DNA of 64,000 nt from DATJLY01 sp963729295. Its GTDB lineage: Bacteria > Pseudomonadota > Alphaproteobacteria > ATCC43930 > CGMCC-115725. The stretch covers positions 186,001 to 250,000 of the forward strand of contig CAVSNJ010000029.1 of NCBI GenBank assembly GCA_963729295.1, given 5' to 3'. Below, one piece after another: positions 60,431-64,000 of this stretch (the stretch's first letter is position 1; each line of letters starts with the position of its first letter). Under the pieces are notes generated by a model. That model worked only from the letters and a program-made list of their open reading frames with translations. It was not told where the DNA came from and made no database searches. The position numbers and the translations under genes are program-made.

Positions 60431-61431
60431 GGGCACATGCCTTGGGCGCGGAACCAGGCGATCGCCTCGGCGAGCCCTTCGCCCGCGGGGCGCGTTTCGT
60501 AGCCCAGCTCCTGCTTCGCCTTGGCCGAGCTGAAGAACATTTTCTTCTTCGCCATGCGCAGCCCGTCGAGCGTGACGAACGGCTCGTTGCCGGTCGCCAT
60601 GCCCCACGCCTCGGCGGCGAGCGCGACCGGCCACACCGCGGCGATCGGGAGGCGAAACGCGGGCGGCTCGCGGCCGCTCATGCGCGCGATGTCGGTGAGG
60701 ATGTCGCAGAGCGTCATGTCGTCGCCGCCGAGGATGTAGCGCTCGCCGATCCGGCCGTGGCGCTCGGCCAAAAGATGGCCCGCCGCCACGTCGTCGACAT
60801 GGACGAGGTTGAGGCCGGTATCGACGAAGGCAGGCATGCGGCCCGAGGCGGCCTCGACGATGATGCGGCCAGTGGGGGTCGGCTTCACGTCGCGCGGGCC
60901 GATGGGCGTCGAGGGATTGACGATGACGGCCGGCAGCCCGCGCTCCATCACGAGCCGCTTCACGGTGTCCTCGGCCAGGAACTTCGAGCGCTTGTAGGGT
61001 CCGATCATGTCCTGAAGCGTGCTCGGACTGCCCTCGTCGGCGGGCACGCCGGTCGCGTTCGCGCCCAAGGTCGCGACGCTGCTGGTATAGACGACGCGCT
61101 CCACGCCCGCCTCGAGCGCCGCCATCATGAGGCGCTGCGTGCCGTCGACATTGGCCGCGAACATCGCCTCGGGGTCGCGCACCCAGAGCCGGTAATCGGC
61201 GGCGACGTGATAGAGCACGGCCGCGCCCGCGACGGCGGCGACGAGCGAGGGGAAATTCTCGAGGCTGCCGACGGCTTCCTCGACGTCGAGGCCGGCGAGA
61301 TTGCGCCGGTCGCTCGCGGGGCGCAGCAGCACGCGCACGCGCCGCCCCTCGGCCAAGAGCGCCCGCACCACCGCCGAGCCGACAAAGCCGGTGGCGCCGG
61401 TCACGAGCACGAGGTCCGAAGCAGACGGCAT
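60427..61431 (-). CDS. hpnA: hopanoid-associated sugar epimerase HpnA
   Basis: 334 residues, extended SDR fold: VLVTGATGFVGSAVVRALLA (NAD-binding), VVYTSSVATLG, and GPYKRSKFLAE (YxxxK). Such dehydrogenase/epimerases are the usual first gene of hpn clusters. Ends in coupled overlap with hpnB. The gap to the dxr stop is five bases, so dxr heads this operon. Confidence 0.92.
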   Translation of the reverse strand: MPSASDLVLVTGATGFVGSAVVRALLAEGRRVRVLLRPASDRRNLAGLDVEEAVGSLENFPSLVAAVAGAAVLYHVAADYRLWVRDPEAMFAANVDGTQRLMMAALEAGVERVVYTSSVATLGANATGVPADEGSPSTLQDMIGPYKRSKFLAEDTVKRLVMERGLPAVIVNPSTPIGPRDVKPTPTGRIIVEAASGRMPAFVDTGLNLVHVDDVAAGHLLAERHGRIGERYILGGDDMTLCDILTDIARMSGREPPAFRLPIAAVWPVALAAEAWGMATGNEPFVTLDGLRMAKKKMFFSSAKAKQELGYETRPAGEGLAEAIAWFRAQGMCP

Positions 61432-61436
61432 GAGCG

Positions 61437-62645
61437 TCAGGCCCGGACGCCCAATCCGTTGCCGATGACGCGGCGCGCCGCGGCGCGCGCCTCGCCGTCG
61501 AGGGCATAGACGTCGTCGAGGCTCGCGACGCTTGCGTCAGGCAGATCCTCGAGCGTGCGCTCGACCACGCGGACGATGTCGAGGAAGGCGATGCGGCGCT
61601 CGAGGAAGGAGGCGACCGCGATCTCGTTCGCCGCGTTGAGCACGACGGGCGCGCCGGTGCCCGCCTCGAGCGCCGCGCGCGCCAGGCGCAGCGCCGGGAA
61701 GCGCTTCGGATCGGGCGCCTCGAACGTCAGCTGCGCGAGCTTCGCGAGATCGAGCCGCGGGCTCGGCGCGCCGATCCGCTCGGGCCAGCCGAGCGCGTTG
61801 GCGATGGGCGTGCGCATGTCGGGCGAGCCGAGCTGCGCCAGCACCGAGCCGTCCGTATAGCAGACGAGGCCGTGCACGACCGACTGCGGATGGACGACGA
61901 CGTCGAGCCGGTCGCTCGGCAGTGCGAAGAGGTGGTGCGCCTCGATGATCTCGAGCCCCTTGTTCATCATGGTCGCGGAATCGACCGAGATTTTCGCGCC
62001 CATGCGCCAGTTGGGATGCGCCACCGCCTGCTCGGGCGTGGCGTTCGCCATCTCCGCGTCGCTGCGCTTCAGGAACGGCCCGCCGCTCGCGGTGAGGATG
62101 ATGCGCTCGATCGCCGCGCGCTGCTCGAAGGCGAAGACCTGGAAGATGGCGTTGTGCTCGCTATCGACGGGCAGGAGCCGCGCGCCGCGCCGCTTCGCCT
62201 CGTCGGTGACGAGCGCGCCGGCGCAGACGAGCGCCTCCTTGTTGGCGAGCGCCACGAGGACGCCGCGGCGCACCGCCGCCATGGTCGGCTGGAGCCCCGC
62301 CGCGCCGACGATCGCCGCCATCACCCAGTCCGACGGGCGCGCCGCCGCTTCGACCACGGCGGCGGCACCGGCTCCGGTTTCGATGCCGCTTCCCGCCAAC
62401 GCCGCCTTCAGCTCGTCATAGTGCGTATCGTCGGCCACCACGGCAAAGCGCGCGCCGAGGCGCCGCGCCTGCTCGGCGAGAAGACCGGCATTCTTGTGCG
62501 CGACCAGCGCCTCGACCGTGTAGGAGCCGGGGTCGGCCGCCAGCAGCTCGACCGTGTTGCGCCCGACCGAGCCGGTCGAGCCCAGAACCGTGACCCGGCG
62601 CGGGCGTTCGCGGAATTTGGGCGGCAGCGGCGCGGTCTCCGTCAT
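61437..62645 (-). CDS. dxr: 1-deoxy-D-xylulose 5-phosphate reductoisomerase
   Basis: 402 residues. NADPH fold VTVLGSTGSVGRNTVELLAA, LANKEALVCAG, metal/substrate loop LPVDSEHNAIFQ, TASGGPF, HPNWRMGAKISVDSATMMNK. Makes MEP in the isoprenoid pathway. ATG 62643-62645 is chosen since upstream codons (MPKDSRRAF...) lack similarity. First gene of the dxr-hpnABCDE-shc-hpnG transcription unit, linking precursor supply to hopanoid synthesis. Confidence 0.95.
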   Translation of the reverse strand: MTETAPLPPKFRERPRRVTVLGSTGSVGRNTVELLAADPGSYTVEALVAHKNAGLLAEQARRLGARFAVVADDTHYDELKAALAGSGIETGAGAAAVVEAAARPSDWVMAAIVGAAGLQPTMAAVRRGVLVALANKEALVCAGALVTDEAKRRGARLLPVDSEHNAIFQVFAFEQRAAIERIILTASGGPFLKRSDAEMANATPEQAVAHPNWRMGAKISVDSATMMNKGLEIIEAHHLFALPSDRLDVVVHPQSVVHGLVCYTDGSVLAQLGSPDMRTPIANALGWPERIGAPSPRLDLAKLAQLTFEAPDPKRFPALRLARAALEAGTGAPVVLNAANEIAVASFLERRIAFLDIVRVVERTLEDLPDASVASLDDVYALDGEARAAARRVIGNGLGVRA

Positions 62646-62758
62646 CGGGGCCTTTTTCCCCCGCTGTGGGGGCCGGGTATTGATAGGGGCAAGCCGGCCG
62701 TCCGTAAACGCCCGGCGCGAGTCCTTCGGCACGACGGAAGCGCCGGGCCGGGACCACG

Positions 62759-62787
62759 CTTGAAATCTCCTCCCGCGTTCCCATTTT
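62759..62787 (+). promoter_or_regulatory. sigma-32 (RpoH) type heat-shock promoter for hsp20-lon
   Basis: -35 CTTGAAA at 62759-62765, a 14-base spacer, then CCCATTTT at 62780-62787. This matches the classical heat-shock consensus CTTGAAA-N(11-16)-CCCATnT. The hsp20 start is 36 bases further downstream. Both downstream genes, a small heat-shock protein and lon, are typical members of the heat-shock regulon. Confidence 0.8.
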
Positions 62788-62822
62788 GGACTTCACCTAA
62801 CCGCGAACGGAACCGAGAGATC

Positions 62823-63227
62823 ATGCCGCCGCGCTCGCTCGAAGCCTGGATGTGGGCAGAAGCCTGCGATGCGCTGGCGCGCGCCGAACGCCTCCAGCGC
62901 GAATTCTTCCGCCTTGGCCCAAGCTCGGAGCGGCCGAGCTGGGAGCCGCCGGTCGACCTGTTCGAGACCGACGACGAATTGTGGATCGTGGCGGCGCTGC
63001 CCGGCGTCGCCGCGGCCGCGGTCGAGATCAGCGTCGCCGACGGCGTCCTGGTCATCGCCGGCGAACGCCGCCCGCCGCGCCGGCAGCGCGAGGCGGCGAT
63101 CCACCGGCTCGAAGTTCCGCAAGGGCGGTTTCAGCGCCGAATCGCGTTGCCCGGCGGCCGGTACGAGCTCACCCATCGCGACATCCGCGACGGGTTGCTG
63201 ACGCTCGTGCTGCAAAAGCACAGGTAA
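62823..63227 (+). CDS. Hsp20/alpha-crystallin family small heat-shock protein
   Basis: 134 residues. Short N-terminal region with a helix (ACDALARAERLQREFFRLG), then the alpha-crystallin beta-sandwich: WEPPVDLFETDDELWIVAAL, PGV, DGVLVIAGERRPP, and AIHRLEVPQGRFQRRIALPG, ending LLTLVLQKHR with no obvious C-terminal IXI motif. Holdase chaperone. Starts four bases upstream of lon, behind the sigma-32-type promoter. Confidence 0.9.
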   Translation: MPPRSLEAWMWAEACDALARAERLQREFFRLGPSSERPSWEPPVDLFETDDELWIVAALPGVAAAAVEISVADGVLVIAGERRPPRRQREAAIHRLEVPQGRFQRRIALPGGRYELTHRDIRDGLLTLVLQKHR

Positions 63228-63231
63228 GAGC

Positions 63232-64000
63232 ATGGCGAACACCGACCAAGCCAATTCGCGCCAGCCTATCGAGCTGCCGCCCGACACGCTGGCGATCGTG
63301 CCGGTGCGCGGCATGGTGCTATTTCCGGGCCTCGTGCTGCCGATGGCGGTGACGCGGCCGAAATCGATCGCCGCGGCGCAGGACGCGGTGCGGCGCGGCG
63401 CGCCCCTGGGCTTCATCCTGCAGAAGAACGCCGACATCGAGGATCCGGGCCCCGCCGACCTCTATCAGATCGGCACCGTCGCCGGCGTGCTGCGCTACCT
63501 CACGGCGCCCGACGGCGCGCATCATCTCGTGTGCCAGGGCCAGCATCGCTTCCGCGTGGTGCGTTTCCTCGAGGGCTTTCCCTTTCTCGTCGCGCAGATC
63601 GAGGAGTTGGGCGAAAGCGAAGTGCGCACGCCCGAGGTCGAGGCGCGCGTCGTCCATCTGCGCCGCCAGGCCGAGGAGGCGATCGCGCTTCTGCCGCAGG
63701 CGCCGCCCGAGCTCGCCCACGCCGTGCGCAGCGCGCCCACGGCGGGCGCGCTCGCCGATCTCGTCGCCTCGGTGATGGACCTGACGCCCGACGAAAAGCA
63801 GCAGGTGCTGGAGATCGCCGATGCCGGGCAACGGCTGAGGCGCGTCTCCGACCTGATGGCGCATCGGCTCGAGGTACTGCGCCTGACGCGGCAGATCAGC
63901 GAGGAGACCAAGGAGAAGGTCGAGGGCCGCAATCGCGAATACCTGCTGCGCGAGCAGCTCAAGACCATCCAGAAGGAATTGGGCGAAAGCGACGACGGGC
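63232..64000 (+). CDS. lon: ATP-dependent protease Lon, N-terminal part (3'-partial)
   Basis: The frame is open from ATG 63232 to the window end, 256 codons. The Lon N-terminal substrate-binding domain is recognisable: LAIVPVRGMVLFPGLVLPMA, GAPLGFILQKN, LYQIGTVAGVLRYLTAPDG, followed by the helical linker EYLLREQLKTIQKELGESDD, which leads to the AAA domain beyond the edge. Co-transcribed with hsp20 from the heat-shock promoter. Confidence 0.95.
   Translation, partial: MANTDQANSRQPIELPPDTLAIVPVRGMVLFPGLVLPMAVTRPKSIAAAQDAVRRGAPLGFILQKNADIEDPGPADLYQIGTVAGVLRYLTAPDGAHHLVCQGQHRFRVVRFLEGFPFLVAQIEELGESEVRTPEVEARVVHLRRQAEEAIALLPQAPPELAHAVRSAPTAGALADLVASVMDLTPDEKQQVLEIADAGQRLRRVSDLMAHRLEVLRLTRQISEETKEKVEGRNREYLLREQLKTIQKELGESDDG

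Overview
The window is GC-rich, gene-dense DNA from an alphaproteobacterium, probably a free-living soil or rhizosphere member of the Hyphomicrobiales/Rhodospirillales group. The pointers are the MEP isoprenoid genes (dxs, ispH, dxr), a full hopanoid set (hpnA to hpnH plus squalene-hopene cyclase), many hybrid sensor kinases, and tightly overlapped operons with frequent GTG/TTG starts. No tRNA, rRNA, CRISPR array or insertion sequence was found. Layout: 1-10.2 kb carries sppA (partial), a small NrtS-like protein, an AhpD-type redox protein read through an in-frame UGA (candidate selenoprotein), a solute-binding-like protein, an rRNA methyltransferase and tlyA next to dxs, then ispH and hpnH divergently. 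About 10.1-23.25 kb is a 13.1-kb integrated element bounded by a 46-bp direct repeat that duplicates the 3' end of hpnH. About 23.3-64 kb is chromosomal again: catabolic and stress genes, two sensory operons, a FIST/kinase pair, a cytochrome c peroxidase/cupredoxin group, the hpnG-shc-hpnE-D-C-B-A-dxr operon, and hsp20-lon behind a sigma-32-type promoter. The element has a frame-disrupted tyrosine integrase, an AlpA/Xis-like protein, a DnaB-N/RecA-type helicase, small phage-like genes, a PEP-CTERM cargo gene, a near-consensus parS, a field of CTT-centred dyads and 11-bp-spaced arm-type repeats. No terminase, portal or capsid gene is recognisable, so it looks like a phage satellite or integrative island rather than a full prophage. 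Several of its genes carry frameshifts while flanking chromosomal genes are clean, which suggests decay. Functionally, the left and right ends converge on isoprenoids: dxs, ispH and dxr supply IPP/DMAPP, hpnC/D/E make squalene, Shc cyclises it, HpnH adds adenosine, HpnG removes adenine, and HpnA/HpnB are hopanoid-associated sugar-modifying proteins. The island sits in the last codons of hpnH and supplies a replacement C-terminus. The middle of the window is dominated by signalling: a TonB receptor/YfiR/two-hybrid-kinase operon, a degenerate HD-GYP sensor, a PilZ-like protein and a LapG-like protease, all of which fit surface or biofilm control.
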